From Amaranthus tricolor (lineage: Eukaryota; Streptophyta; Magnoliopsida; Caryophyllales; Amaranthaceae): a DNA stretch of 64,000 nucleotides. Under the pieces are notes generated by a model. It was not told the origin of the DNA and did no database searches. It saw nothing but the letters and a program-made list of their open reading frames with translations. The DNA lies in assembly GCF_026212465.1 (NCBI RefSeq), contig NC_080049.1, forward strand, positions 319,960 to 383,959, given 5' to 3'. The translations under genes were made by a program, and so were the position numbers. Numbering within the stretch: the stretch's first letter is position 1; every line of letters starts with the position of its first letter. Of the stretch, positions 1 to 12,720 are shown piece after piece.

Positions 1-1081
1 AAATTGGTAATGTCAGGAAAGAGAGTAATGAGGAGTTGAGAGGAAGTTGAAGTTGAAAGGATGCGACATGACTATTCAGGACGCGTGTTTTTTGAAAGAG
101 GCAGTTACGTTAAATTTTCTTAAAATTTAAAAAACTAGGCCGGCCCAAATGTAGCCGTCTATAATATAGACGGTCTCAATTACAAATTTGTGCTTTTATT
201 TATTCTTGATTTTTACCACCTGTAAGAAATGATTATTTTCTTCTCTATTTTTTGTTTATATGAATAATCTAACTTACTCTCGAATTAATAAAATAGTTTA
301 AGGGAAGTACTTTGGTTCATTAAAAAAAAATTAATTCTAATATAAAATATAAATATATATTGATATATATGAATGATGAATGATTTTAGTTTATTGATTT
401 TTCTATACACAACCTCATAAAGGAAATGTAGTTTATTTGAATAGCATTAAATTAAAATTACAAATCTAAGGATTTTGAATGCTAATATGAAAAAACAGAT
501 TTAAATTGTACTTAAATAACTTTACGTTGGGTCTAAATTAAGTCTCAATATTATTGAACGCTAATTATGTTTTAATCAAAAAAATAAATAAAAAAAAAAA
601 GTTCAGAAATTGACAAGCCAATATAAAGAATAATCATACAAACAGTCAACTTCAATTTTCGAACGAAGTTAATCAATCAAGATGAGCGGTAGGTGTGCAT
701 GCATTCTCATAATTCATAATCAGCATACGGCTAATTCTTACCACTTCCTGTTGGCTTCAAAGCTGGATGCCGTCATGGCCGGCTGACGGCTACACCTGAT
801 AATAATGACAACAAATATTCCTAATAGTCTTTTGACTTTTTAAATAAATATATTAATAATAATTTATTGTGTGGAAAATATCACTAATTATTAAATAGAA
901 AAAATATATTCATATTTATATATATACGTGCAAGTCATGATGGTTTGTTAGCTATATATCATATTGAATTAGTCATTTTTATTACTCTTTTTAGTAATTC
1001 TTACAATTGGAAATGAAATCATCAACTCATCTTTAATTTTGAAGTTCTGAAACTTTCTACAATAAAAACAAAAACATTATT
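1..1081. other. AT-rich 5' flank of the GDPDL gene
   Basis: No coding segment can be supported here. The DNA is AT-rich with short A/T runs. It should contain the promoter and 5' UTR of the gene starting at 1082. I could not pick a convincing TATA box or transcription start. The A-rich stretch just before the ATG is consistent with a plant leader. Confidence 0.5.
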
Positions 1082-4000
1082 ATGGATTTTGAAGGTTTAA
1101 TTAAATTTGGTCTGATTGCAGTAATAATTCAAGTTCTTCAGTTATCTACATTTGTTTCTGCTCAATCTGTTTCTAATTCCACATGGTTAACACTCAATGG
1201 TATTTATCTATCTTACTTCAACTTTCTTTTTTTTTCTTTTTTTCTTTTTTTTTTTTCTAATAATATATTGTAGATGTAATTGTTCTTGCTATATACATTG
1301 TCCAAAAAGGTATTTTGGCTCACCATTTTTTCACTACAACATCAATGTAAATTCCTTAATTCCAAAATATTTGGATTGACTATATGATTTAATATCTTAA
1401 TCGTTTTGTACATTTCATTTGAGTTTAACAAGAAATTGTTCATAATTTTATTTCTTGCTTGTATTTTTTTTTTTTGTTTTTTTTTTTTGGTTATTTGGGA
1501 AATAGCTGAATAAAAATATAATTTTAATTTATATTTTAGTTTAAGATAAAATGAGCTACTATTGAGGATGAGATCGATATACTGTGAGACTTGTCTTAGT
1601 GACATCCATGCACATACATGCATGTATGATCAACAATATTAGCTAATTAACAGCTGTCATTATTAATAAAAATTAATTCTTTAATTTCTATGTAAATTAT
1701 AGTGAAATAACAATGTACATCTCATCTACCTTATTATTTTTGGTAAAATTTGAACTTGAAGACAAGGTCAAAAGTCAAAACCCTCACCTACTCTCATAAT
1801 CTTCAAACAAAACATATGCTTTTACATGCTCACATACATCATAGAACATAGATCATTATCATTCATCTGTGTATGTGCTTAACATCACATGTCATGCCAC
1901 ACCATGAACATGAAAACACCCCTACAAATAAGATAGTTGTTTGGACAATTTTAGCTAATATTTGGTACAAATAGATGATTGAGTGGTCAGACCATTTAAT
2001 ACAATGCTAGTGTTTGGAGAATTATGTGGCTCAAAAAACTTGTTATTAATCAATTAATTTATAACAAACTGTTACTATAATCAGCTGGTATAAACTATAC
2101 ATAAAATCAGTTGGACGGTCAAATCAACCACACCAATCATCTATTAGGCGTTTGTCAAACTTTGTTACAACTTGTTTGCTACTTTGTTCAATGTTAAACT
2201 AGGTTTTTCTCAAAAGAATTGAATTATTATATAGTTTTTTAAAGAATATTTGGTAAATTCTAATGTCCAAAAAATGTTGCAGGATTACCTCCATTGGTAA
2301 TAGCAAGAGGTGGATTTTCAGGGTTATTTCCAGATTCAAGTTTGAATGCATACCAATTTGCAAGTGCAGTGAGTGTACCAGATTTGGTATTATGGTGTGA
2401 TGTTCAGTTGACAAAAGATGCTGTGGGAATTTGCTTCCCTTCACTGGACTTGCAAAATTCATCTGTTATTAAACAAGCTTTCCCAAATGCTTCCAACACA
2501 TATGCTGTTAATGGTGTTTCAACCCAAGGATATTTCTCCATTGATTTTACTTTTCAGGATTTATCCAATGTCCCTTGTAAGTCTCTCCAAAATGATCTGA
2601 TTCTTGTGACAGTTTCTTCTTTTCTTGTAACTGCTGAAAATAATGCTGGTTTTGTGAGCTCAATATCACCATTTTGATTGCATTTCCACATTCTAAAAGT
2701 TGGTATTTCTGAATTTTTGATGGTTCGCAATGACTTCTATCCTGCAGTAACTCGAGGAATTATTTCTCGAAGTCCGATTTTCGATGGCATGTTTCTCATT
2801 CAGACTGTTGAAGAAGTGTTTACACAAACCCAATCTGCTGGATTCTGGTTAAATGTTGAGGTGTGCGCTGTGCCCTTTATAGATTAATATAGTATAAATC
2901 TGTCCATTAGTTAGTCTTCGAAAAATCACCCACATATGATCCACATCGAACAATTAGGAGGTAGAGTAACATATATACTTAATGGGCTACTCCTCTTAAT
3001 ACCAATTAGTTTTAGGATGGAACCTCATTGCATTTATGTGCAACCAACTTTCCTCTTATGCGGTTCTTGTTGTGTGCAAACCCGTTACCAAAAATATCAG
3101 TTAGTGCATAGTTGTTGGCAATTTGAACTCAAGCAATGCAGAAAATTTGATTACTAACAATTTTTTTTTTGATATCTTGTGCAGCATGATGCTTTCTATA
3201 CTGAACACAATATGAGCATGAGGAGCTTTATCCTTAACATATCACAGAGCATAAACATTAGCCACATTTCGTCACCTGAAGTTAACTTCTTGCGAGGACT
3301 TGCAACGCCATTTGCATCAACGAGCACAAAACTGGTTTTCCGCTTTCTTGACATGGATGTAACAGAGCCTTCAACCAACCTGACATATGGCTCCCTCTTG
3401 ACAAATCTTACTATGATAAAGACTTTTGCTTCCGGTATCCTTGTCCCAAAGGGTTACATATGGCCTATGGATCCAACTTCATACCTCTTACCTCATACTT
3501 CTCTGGTGGCTGATGCTCATAGAGTTGGACTTGAAGTTTTTGCTGCAGATTTCGCAAATGACAATCTTTTTGCTTACAATTACAGTTACAACCCAGTTGA
3601 TGAGTATCTTTCTTTTATCGATAATGATGAGTTCTCTGTGGATGGTGTATTGTCTGATTTCCCAATAACATCATCAGAAGCAAGAGGTCAGTTTTAGTCT
3701 ACTTTTTTCCTTTCGCTGATAGAAACAGCTAAACGAAAATTTGTTTTTGACTTGCTGTTGCTATCACTCCAATAAACAGTTCTTAATTATATGCTAATTT
3801 TGTTAACTTTGTGCAGAATGCTTTGCCCATCTTGGTACAAATGCCTCAGCACAAGGTCTGTATTTCTTTCTTTCTTTCTTTTTTTGTGTTGGACTTTAGC
3901 TCTAATATATGTGATAAAGCATCAAGCATTAACACAATGAACTCAGTCGTGAGAAGCAAGTTAGTGACTCGTCTTAGGGAGAGAAAAAGTGATCGAGTTC

Positions 4001-6846
4001 ATCTTTAATTAAAAGCTGCTTACTTGTTCAATATTTGAATTGGCTCAACAAGAAGGATTATTCTAGCATACGTACCTCGTACTAAAAGCTCGTAATAAAC
4101 TGTTCCTGTCTGTTTTCTTTTTACTTTCAGCTAAACCCTTGGTTATATCTCATGATGGAGCAAGCGGAGACTTCCCTGGCTGTACTGACATGGCATATAA
4201 ACAAGCTATTAAAGATGGTGCAGATTATATTGATTGCTCTGTTCAAATGTCAAAGGATGGGATACCTTTCTGTCTAAGCTCTGCCAATCTCCTGAATAAC
4301 ACAGAAGCCACACAATTCAGAAACCTTATTTCGGTTGTTCCAGAAATTCAGCCGGGTCCTGGAATATTTTCATTCAGTCTAAACTGGGCTGATATTCAAG
4401 GCTTGACTCGTAAGTAGTATGTTTATTATGTTTTCATTATCCAAGTGACTTTGGTAATACTCATTTTCGTACCATTTTCCCTTCCTCATTGAGCTTTTTG
4501 AAAGCAAAATAGATAACAGCATTTCCATGCAAGGTTACGTTCCCACTAATTGACCCTTTACTCGTTTACTTTTCCTTGCTTGCAGCTGTGGTTGAAAACC
4601 CTTACGGCGCAAGTTCAGGTTTGCTAAGAAACCCGAAATTTAGGACTGCTGGAAAAATTGTGTCTTTGGCTGATTTCTTAGACCTAGCTAAAGATTCAAC
4701 TTCACTTGTTGGCGTGTCGATCAAAATAGAGGTGAGTGCAATGCAGTGCTTGTTATTATCTAGAATCTGGATGTGGGTTTCCTTGGACTTTCCATTTCTT
4801 GTGGCGAAGTTTCTGGTTATACAAGCTGGTACCATCCTGAATTTATGGAACTATAGGGCATGTGTTATGTGCTGCATTATTTCTATATTTGGAATTTGAT
4901 CTTGACAATTATATTAATGGGGTTAATGGTTCTTAGATTACAAGCAAAAGAAGCTACCTGGTAGCTTTTTTGGAAGCTATAGACCTTAAAATTAAGGGAA
5001 TAGAACTACATATAAACTAATATACTTCTATTAAAATGGAATAAAAAGAAAAAATTATATTCTTCAAATGTAAGGCCTACTTTTGAAGAACAATTATGAT
5101 ATTGTGTATCAAATTATAGGACTAAGACAGCATCTTACCCTGCATAGGAAGGAGCCTCTTAAGAGGCATGGGGTAATGTTGATGCAGTAAAATTGCATTT
5201 CAAGACCATTCCCTTCCCACTATTCCTAAATAATATAGGCCACATTTGGTTTGTTTCATTTTCTATAGAATGAGTTAGATTGTGATATCCCATTACTATC
5301 CATCGACTTCTATTTCTTAGAAGTTAATTTGCATTTTCATTGAACCCAACCCGTATAGTCTATATTTTTTCGGACTTTGAAAATGTTACGATGAAGTGAT
5401 TATATAAGATATCCTAGGGCTTCAGCTTAAATTTTTGGTTTAGTTTGTTCGTTGACATAGTTATCAGAAGCTAACATGATAAAAAGGTCACAGCCTCATG
5501 GGTTCAAATCTGTTCCACCCCTCATTTTAAAATAAAATATTTAGCGCGATGTATGAGGCGGGCATGTGCTATATCCACACTTCTAGTCCATCGGACTCTT
5601 GTGTAAGGTGACGTGATAGCTCATATGGCATAACCTTGGACTTCAACCATCAGCTTAAGCTTTTGGTTGAGTTGGTTCCTTGACATAAAGTATATATGAA
5701 AATACAAAAGTTAGAAGTGTGGCCTATTCTTTTTTGGTACATAACGGAACATATATAGTAAAGTTCAATGGAGCCTGATCCTGTGTTTATGGATGTTCAG
5801 AATGCAGAATACCTGGCATTAAACCAAGGACTGAGTATAACTGATGCAGTTTTGGATACTTTGGACAAAGCTGGTTATAACAGCCCAACAGCAAAGAAGG
5901 TTATGGTTCAATCCACCAGCAGCTCTGTCCTCAAGGTGCTGAAAGGGGAGAACAACTACGAATTAGTCTATGAAGTCGATGAGATAGTTGATGGGGTCCT
6001 CAATGATACCATCACAGACATCAAAACTTTTGCCAATTCCGTGGTTGTCGATAGAAAGTCCATCAGTCCCTTTCCACTGGGGTTCTATGAAAATATGACT
6101 GATGTTGTAGCACAGTTTCAGTCATTCAAGCTGCCCGTGTATGTTCAGATTCTCAGAAATGAATTTACAAGCATCCCATTTGACGCTTTCTCGGATCCAA
6201 TCGTGGAGATCAATACTTTGGTCAATGCAGCTAATGTTGATGGTGTCATAACAGACTTCCCCCGAACAGCTGTTGCATACAGGAGTAAGTTTTTAATTTA
6301 GCTTTAAATTTTGATTAGTGTCTCTGTTTTTCACTTAAATATCCTCTATTTTAATACAACATTGCATTCCCCAATGCTGTTATGTGGCTCTTACTCAGGC
6401 AGGGTTTGGGAATCAGATGTACGCAACTTTACATTTGTTAGTGATAACAAACATGTTCGTTTCCATTGACCCTTAATAGCAAAAACGTAACTATTGATGG
6501 AAAAGAAAGATACATGTTTTTGAAGGTACTGATGTAGGAATTTCTCTGTTCTGCAGAGAATCTATGTCTGAAGATGACCGACACTCCACCTTACATGAGC
6601 CCAGCTCAGCCTGGTGCACTCTTGACAGGTCTTGGACCAGGAGCAACACCTCCAACAGCAGCTCCTGGTCCGATTCTAACACGTGAAAACGTGACAGAAC
6701 CCCCTCTTTCTGCTGTGGTGCGACAAAATGCTTCGGCCCCGACAGCAGAAGCTCCAACAACTCCAAATGGTCAACATAAAACTACCGTATCTGCCTTGGT
6801 CTCTCTTTCGGCTTTCATTGTGGCAGTTGCTCTTCTCTTTTGTTAG
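1082..6846 (+). CDS. Glycerophosphodiester phosphodiesterase-like protein (SHV3/SVL/GDPDL type), GPI-anchored
   Basis: Exons: 1082-1199, 2283-2576, 2748-2860, 3185-3686, 3817-3855, 4131-4409, 4586-4731, 5801-6284, 6557-6846. They join in frame to 754 residues, about the usual family length. Residues 1-27 form a signal peptide ending VSA. Two GDPD-like domains follow. The first starts near residue 44 with [10 protein letters not shown], the second near 356 with [14 protein letters not shown]. The C-terminus is Pro/Ala/Thr-rich ([16 protein letters not shown]) and then hydrophobic, ending ALLFC, which is typical of a GPI signal. Family knowledge: SHV3-like proteins sit at the outer face of the plasma membrane and affect cellulose organisation and root-hair growth. 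Their enzymatic activity is doubtful. Here the bacterial-type His-Arg pair is AR in domain 1 and HD in domain 2, which fits that. Intron 7 (4732-5800) holds a TRIM-like repeat. Several potential N-glycosylation sites (NIS, NMS, NLT) are present. Confidence 0.93.
1200..2282 (+). other. Intron 1 of the GDPDL gene
   Basis: Long intron between the signal-peptide exon and domain 1. It starts GTATTT and ends TTGCAG. It contains T-runs (about 1230-1260 and 1465-1490). I see no coding or recognisable mobile sequence in it. Confidence 0.75.
5418..5690 (+). mobile_element. TRIM-like short non-autonomous LTR retroelement (copy 1, in GDPDL intron 7)
   Basis: A stretch at 5423-5459 recurs imperfectly in direct orientation at 5651-5687. 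Both begin CAGCTTAA and end TTGACATA, like terminal repeats. Directly after the first copy lies TTATCAGAAGC, a decayed form of the initiator-Met tRNA primer-binding site TGGTATCAGAGC. There is no reading frame. The internal part matches the element at about 9910-10140 in reverse orientation. A tRNA-derived SINE is an alternative, because GGGTTCAAATC at about 5509 resembles a pol III B box. Confidence 0.5.
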
Positions 6847-8513
6847 TTTTTTGTATTATTGAAAGACAATTCTTGGTACATATTTGATTCTTTTACGTCC
6901 ATATATATCGATAACGATAACAACAACAATGTCAGAGCCTTTAATTTCTTTATTCCTTATCTTATGTGTGTTGGACATTTGGAGCATATAAAGACCTAGA
7001 TCATATATATACTACATACTACATATAGTGGGACAATCCAAAATATGACAAATAGGAAAAACGCAAAAAATTGAAACAGTGGGAAAAGACGACTCATCGC
7101 CCATAATCAACGAGTCGTCGCCTGTCCACTGCCTTGTCTCAAATTTGAGACAAATTGAAAAGCCGAGTTGGCATTTTGGACAACAACTCGTCGCCAGTTC
7201 CCTGTCTTGGTTTTTGTGATTTTGTTAGTTTTGTTCGTTTGTAATGATTGATTACAAACATTGCCAAGGATTGGTAACCTTCAAATGTTGGTTGTAACTG
7301 ATGCTATATCATTTGTTTTATAAGTTGGGATTGGTTGAATCATTTGTTTCATAGGTGGGCATCGGTTGACAGCACACGCATCTACATATAGGATATGTGT
7401 GCATAGGGGCATTCCACCCTTATATACTTTTTTTAGAATTTGTCTTAGAACATACACATTGTTTTTGCTTCTCTTTTGTATGAAGTGTGGTGAAGGAGTA
7501 ATTACTTTTATTACATCTTTTAAGTTCATAATCTATCTACAATACATTGTCTTACATTGCATTCTCTATGTGCTAAGGGATTGTTGTAATAGATAGTATA
7601 TCTTTGTGAATTTCACTTATCATCCCAAGTACCCTTGCGAGAGAAATATCAAAAAAAAATAATTACACGCCTTCTATAAATATCAAATTTTTGAGTGACA
7701 TTCATCGTTGCACAACCTTCAAAATGTCTTTTTTAGTGATCAAAGGAGTTCCATAGCCATTCTTCAAGGGAATACAAATTTATTTTTTGTAATTTATATT
7801 TGTATTTGCGTTATATTTTACAAATTACAATTTGCATTTGTATTTTGAGTTATTAGTTCATTTAACAACATTGTTTTTGGTATGTTTAAAGTCTTGCTCG
7901 GTCCACCATAAAATGATAATATCTGATGCAAGCTAAGTTCTGTTTTTTCACTTCAATATAAGTTTGCTATCACAAAAATATTATATTTCTAATTAATTAT
8001 TAACTCATTTCTGTAATAAATTAGTTTAAGATTGTATATAACTGTTAATTTTAAGATTATAAGTGATTACGTTAAGATTATAAAATTAAACATAATTACT
8101 TTAAAATTGTATATGATCATTTAAGATTATAAGTCATGACAATAAACATACATTTAATAACACTATTAGAAATCATTTGAAAATTTGTGAAAGATGAATA
8201 ATGAGACAAGATAAGGTCTTTTTTTACCAAATCATTTGGTATTATCTTTTATTATTTCCAATAAAACTTATAAGGAAATTTTCTAACCACATTAATCATC
8301 AAATCTTGTTTAAGAATGTCAACAAATTGTTATAGGCAAGGGATAAGAATAAATGTCTTATATTCACTTAATTACTCCCACTTTTTCATTTAAACACTAT
8401 AATCATGCAATTTAAGTATAAAAAAGAAAATATTATTTCCAGTGCACGTTATTTGAAGTTGGACTAAACCATACATACTAAGGACAAGGGACACTCTTTA
8501 AAATTCTTCCATG

Positions 8514-8515
<2 letters not shown>

Positions 8516-8566
<51 letters not shown>
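8516..8566. repeat. (TA)n microsatellite
   Basis: Uninterrupted TA dinucleotides for about 50 bp. Confidence 0.9.
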
Positions 8567-8567
<1 letters not shown>

Positions 8568-9101
8568 CAGTATCATATATGACATTATTATCATATATGT
8601 ATATATAGATTAGTAGTTTTTGTTATTATTTTATACTTATATCCTATTAGATTATATATTTTCTAATATTATATCGAATACTTACTCCATATACGTATAT
8701 ATAATAGGTTTAACTTTATATTTTATGGATTGCATCAATCATGCATTTTCAAAAGTAGACTTAAAAAATATTAAAGGTAATAAATATGTTGGCCTATTTT
8801 CTACTATTTTCAGTTTATTTTAACTATATTTTCTGGTGATTTGAGTTATATTGGAACTTTTATTACTCCAATTGTTTCATATTGATCATATAAATAATTT
8901 CCCTTAATTATGAGATAAACATATAGTATGAATTAAAGCTGAAAATTGAATAAGATATGACTTATTATGATCATATTATGAATAAAAAAATAAAAATATA
9001 CCATGATTTTCCTTGATTATGCATAAATTATCTATGTATATATATATATATATATATAATTGGATAGTCAAGATTTTTTATGATCACCACTAATACTCAC
9101 T

Positions 9102-9109
9102 TATATAAA
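9102..9109 (+). promoter_or_regulatory. Candidate TATA box of the polygalacturonase gene
   Basis: TATATAAA followed by GG lies 40 bp upstream of the first in-frame ATG (9149). Transcription would then begin near 9130, giving a very short leader. Position and sequence are typical of a plant core promoter; there is no expression evidence. Confidence 0.5.
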
Positions 9110-9148
9110 GGAAATAATTAGTTGGAAATAATTAACAGAGTTGATAAG

Positions 9149-11269
9149 ATGGATTTCAAAGCATCTCTTACAAAAAATTCTCTCATATTAGTTTTAATCT
9201 TTTGCTTAATCACCAAAGGGCAATGTCAAGTAAAGTTCTTCACTTTGGAAAATTATGGTGCTGTCAAAGGTGGAGAAGTGGATAATAGTAAGGTTAATAA
9301 CTCATTTTTATTCAAATCTAATTACTCTTTTAGTTCCTCGGAGTTTAACCAATAATTTTATTTGAGCCAATTCCAACCCTTAACTTTGTAATATTTTTAC
9401 TTTGCGTAATGTCATTCTCACTTTTTAAATTTTTATGCACATATTTTTGTTATTTTCTTAATAATTGTGCAATATGTTTTGGTATGGTAGGTGTTAGTTA
9501 AAGCATGGAATGATGCGTGCAAATGGAAGGGTGCCTCAAGATTAGACATATCTTCAGAGACTTACTTTGTAAATCCAGTAATATTGAGCGGCCCATGTAG
9601 TGGCCCAATAGAATTTCATAATTCGGGCACTTTGAAGGCTCCATTGAGCTTGAAACCGGGCTCTTGGATCGAGTTTCGTCATATCAACAGACTGACACTA
9701 ACTGGAGGTGGGTCATTTGATGGTCAAGGCCCACCAAAACAACCTAATTCTAGGCTTTCCTCGGTAAATTGTATTCTTTCTCTGCATTCTCTAATCTTTA
9801 TTTATCGGAGGAATTAAATATAAATTTAATGTTAATTTATTATTTTTGTTTAGTTTTCTAAAACTAATAATTAGCTAATTAGTTGAAAGAACATATAGAA
9901 ATATATTTAAAGTTAACTCAAAATATATTATATAGTCTAACACGCCCACAGGAGCCCTTTGAGTTAAAAGTGAGGATACAACACAAGTCATACTCATACC
10001 TAACGTTAAATATTTCACCTTTAAATGAGGGGTCGTGGTTGATATTCGAACTCATGACCTCTTATTATGTTGGCTCTGACACCATATTAAGGAACCAATT
10101 CAAAAAAAAACTCAAATTTATGGTTGATAATCCAAGAGATATTATATACCAACGGTAACATTAATATGATTTCAGATGCTGAGCTTAAGCTTTGTGACAA
10201 ATTCAAAAGCAGAAAACATAAAACTAAGGAACAGCCAAGGGACCCATTTGATATTATTTGCAGTGAACAATACGGAGTTGAATGAAATAAGGATATCATC
10301 CCCAGAAGAAAGTCATAACACGGATGGCATTAAGATTGGAGCTTCAAATGGGATTACAATAACAAACTCAAACATAGCCTCAGGAGATGATTGTATTGCC
10401 ATTCTCACCGGATCTAAAAACATAACCATAAGTGGTGTTAATTGTGGTCCTGGACATGGAATTAGCATTGGAAGCATGGGACATTCGCCTAATGAACATG
10501 TGGATCATGTTACTGTCAAACATTGCAATCTCTCTGGTACTACTAATGGTTTAAGAATCAAGACTTGGGCTACTGATTATCCTGGAACTGTATCAAATAT
10601 TCAGTATCAGGAGATTATCATGGATAATGTTTATAATCCTATCATTTTTGATCAACATTACTGTGATGCTGGATCTTGTGGACAGGTATATCTTGCCAAT
10701 TACCAATAGGTCTTAATTTGTTTTTATCATTGAGCTGGCCGCAACCTCCTTATCCCATTTGATAAGGGTATGGTCTGCCACCATTCAACCCGGATCATGA
10801 ATTCTATGAGCCGGCAAAAATACTCCATCTCACATTACTAAAATAGTAGGTTGTGGACTTGTATAAAATGCTTGATGAGTAATTTTATGCAAGTCAACAC
10901 TCATTATCCGTGGTTTTGTTGGCCCAACTCCACGGGTGCCTTATGGGTGTGTTCACATGAGTGGGCCTAGGGAGTTATTAGGTATGATGATGATTGATGA
11001 TAATGAAGCCAACAAATGTTGTAACAAAATAGGGGACTTCAAAAGTTGAAATACAAGATGTGACGTTCAGCAACATACATGGAACATCAAGGTCAAAGAT
11101 TGCAGTGAATTTACAATGTAGTAGGAGTACACCGTGTAATAGAATAGAGTTGGAGGACATAAATATAAAGTACAATGGGGAAGATGGAACATCTATTTCA
11201 AATTGTTCCTATGCAAGTGGCAAGGTTTCTGGTGTACAACTTCCTAAACCTTGCCCCTTATTTTCATAA
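9149..11269 (+). CDS. Polygalacturonase (glycoside hydrolase family 28), secreted
   Basis: Exons: 9149-9292, 9491-9763, 10176-10685, 11033-11269, all phase 0, giving 387 residues. Residues 1 to about 27 are a signal peptide. All four GH28 signatures are present: NTDG (187-190), GDDC (209-212), GPGHG (about 230-234) and RIK (266-268). The catalytic aspartates and the conserved His are therefore intact. The family hydrolyses alpha-1,4-linked galacturonic acid in demethylated pectin in the wall. The N-terminal YGA motif and SKVLVKAWNDACKW match plant exo/endo-PGs of the pollen-type clade. The segment between FDGQG and the SLSFVTNS strand is shorter than usual and lacks the cysteine pair common there, so either this copy is divergent or that junction is wrong. 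Intron 2 carries a TRIM-like insertion. The first ATG after the TATA box was taken as the start. Confidence 0.88.
9905..10140 (-). mobile_element. TRIM-like short retroelement (copy 2, in polygalacturonase intron 2)
   Basis: Read on the minus strand, TTGGTTCCTTAATA is followed by TGGTGTCAGAGCC, very close to the initiator-Met tRNA primer-binding site. After that come CCCCTCATTTAAA, AAATATTTAACG and a TCACTTTTAACTC...GGGCTCCTGTG block. These match the copy in the GDPDL intron in the same order. The element is non-coding. The inner tRNA-like word GAGTTCGAATA also allows a SINE interpretation. Confidence 0.55.
10686..11032 (+). other. Intron 3 of the polygalacturonase gene
   Basis: Starts GTATAT and ends AATAG before the GTSKVEIQDVTF exon. 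It contains a G+C-richer block (about 10735-10975: CAACCCGGATCATGAATTC, CCAACTCCACGGGTGCC) that looks like a transposon remnant, but I could not place it in a family. Confidence 0.5.
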
Positions 11270-11520
11270 CATAGGAATAGGATACTCCTATTTTTGTTTT
11301 CTAAAAGAAAGTAATTCTATTTGGGCATGTGGAATTCTTGCTATGCCAACTAATGTAGAGCGTCTTGATCATCTCCCGGCCTTTATTATCTTTAATTTGT
11401 CATGTAATTGTAAGGCTTTATAATAATGATTCATCAGCATGTTTTCCAAGTATATTGTAAGCCTTTACATGATTCATCAGCATGTAATTGTAAGCCTTTA
11501 TAATCTTTAATAACGATTGT

Positions 11521-11765
11521 CGCTAGTGGAAAAAACATTTACTGTGCAATATATGCTGCGGTTTTACAAAGATGCAGTATAAAATAATTAGGGAAAAAAA
11601 TATGGAGTATATACTGCGGTTCTTGATAAACCGCAGCAAATGATGTTACAATAACTGAGTATATATTGCGGTTACAATAAATAAGGTTAGTGTTTTTGTG
11701 CTGCGATAAAACCGCAGCATATAGTGGCCAAAAAACCACAGCATTTGAGATTTTTTCCACTAGTG
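11521..11765. mobile_element. Miniature CACTA-type transposon
   Basis: The left end reads CGCTAGTGGAAAAAAC. The right end, reverse-complemented, reads CACTAGTGGAAAAAATC. These are inverted terminal repeats of CACTA type. The roughly 245-bp body has no reading frame and contains several TGCGGTTTT / AACCGCAGC subterminal repeats in both orientations, as expected of transposase-binding subterminal arrays. A clean 3-bp target duplication is not visible. Confidence 0.65.
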
Positions 11766-12495
11766 TATCCTGTCTTTCCTTTCTAGATTTAGCACATCAA
11801 TTACATTGCAATTACATCAATAAGAGCAAGAAAGACAGTAACCTTCTTAGTTCAACCAATTACATAACATAGTCCACTTCAGTTTTCCACTACAAATACA
11901 ACATACAAAAAATAGCACAACAATTAACTTCAGTGCCTTAAAAATCGGTTTTTCAAGTTCTTTAATTTTTCCTTCAAAAGATTAACACCCATTTGTTATC
12001 GAAATAGATCATCATCAAAATTGTAGCCTCCATTACCTCTTCTCAAATTAGTTTCTAACATCCATTGGAAAAAATTGCAAGCCCTACATATATAATACAA
12101 CTGTCTTGGATTGTTAACTATGATAAATTTTTACCTCTGCAAACCTAGATGATGCACAACAATACTGTTAGTTTTAATCCATTGCACTTCATTGTTGTGA
12201 GAAAACAAAGTTGAACTTGGCCAATTCTCGATTGATGGATGAAAAAAATTGATGAGAAAACAATTTTGGGTATATAGAGGGTTTACTGTTGTATTTAAGT
12301 TGCCACAGTTTGAAGTTATTTTGGTAAATACGCACAATTAACAGTCATTTAATGTTTTTTCATTAAAAAATTCACATTGCACTATTGATGCAAAACTCAA
12401 GATCATTATTTATATAAATAATCAAGAACGATCCACATAGAAAACCCTAAATTATGTGATCACTAGAAGAATTCAAAAAAAAAAAACCAATAATA

Positions 12496-12720
12496 TACTC
12501 CCTTTGTCACATTGATTTTGCATCGTTTTCAATGTTAATCTGTCCTACTTAATTTGCATTATTTTTATTTATAGACAATAACTCACCAATTTCTTTAAAT
12601 ATGATCCATATATTTTAACTCTTTAATTTTATCCACATAATTTATTCCTTTTTATTTATTATCGCTTTTAAAAAATAACTCAATTCCTTTACGACGCAAA
12701 CGAAAGAGGACAAAGTAGTC
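12496..12720. mobile_element. Stowaway/mariner-like MITE, degenerate
   Basis: The left end has the typical TACTCCCTTTGTCACATTGATTT start. At the right end, ACGAAAGAGGACAAAGTAGT is its degraded complement. No coding potential. Confidence 0.4.

Larger units (their letters stand above)
6847..9148. other. Intergenic region, GDPDL to polygalacturonase
   Basis: No supportable gene. The first few hundred bases are probably GDPDL 3' UTR. Around 7080-7200 there are G+C-richer words based on ACTCGTCGCC in several orientations, probably a transposon fragment. About 8030-8140 has repeated AAGATTATAAGTGATTA-like words, and a pure TA tract lies at about 8516-8566. A second TA tract (about 9040-9058) precedes the polygalacturonase promoter. 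Confidence 0.5.

Noticed and set aside
7080..7200. CGAGTCGTCGCC-type words resembling the AGTCGC hairpins
   Set aside because: The words are not arranged as AGTCGC...GCGACT palindromes, so I did not join them to that family.
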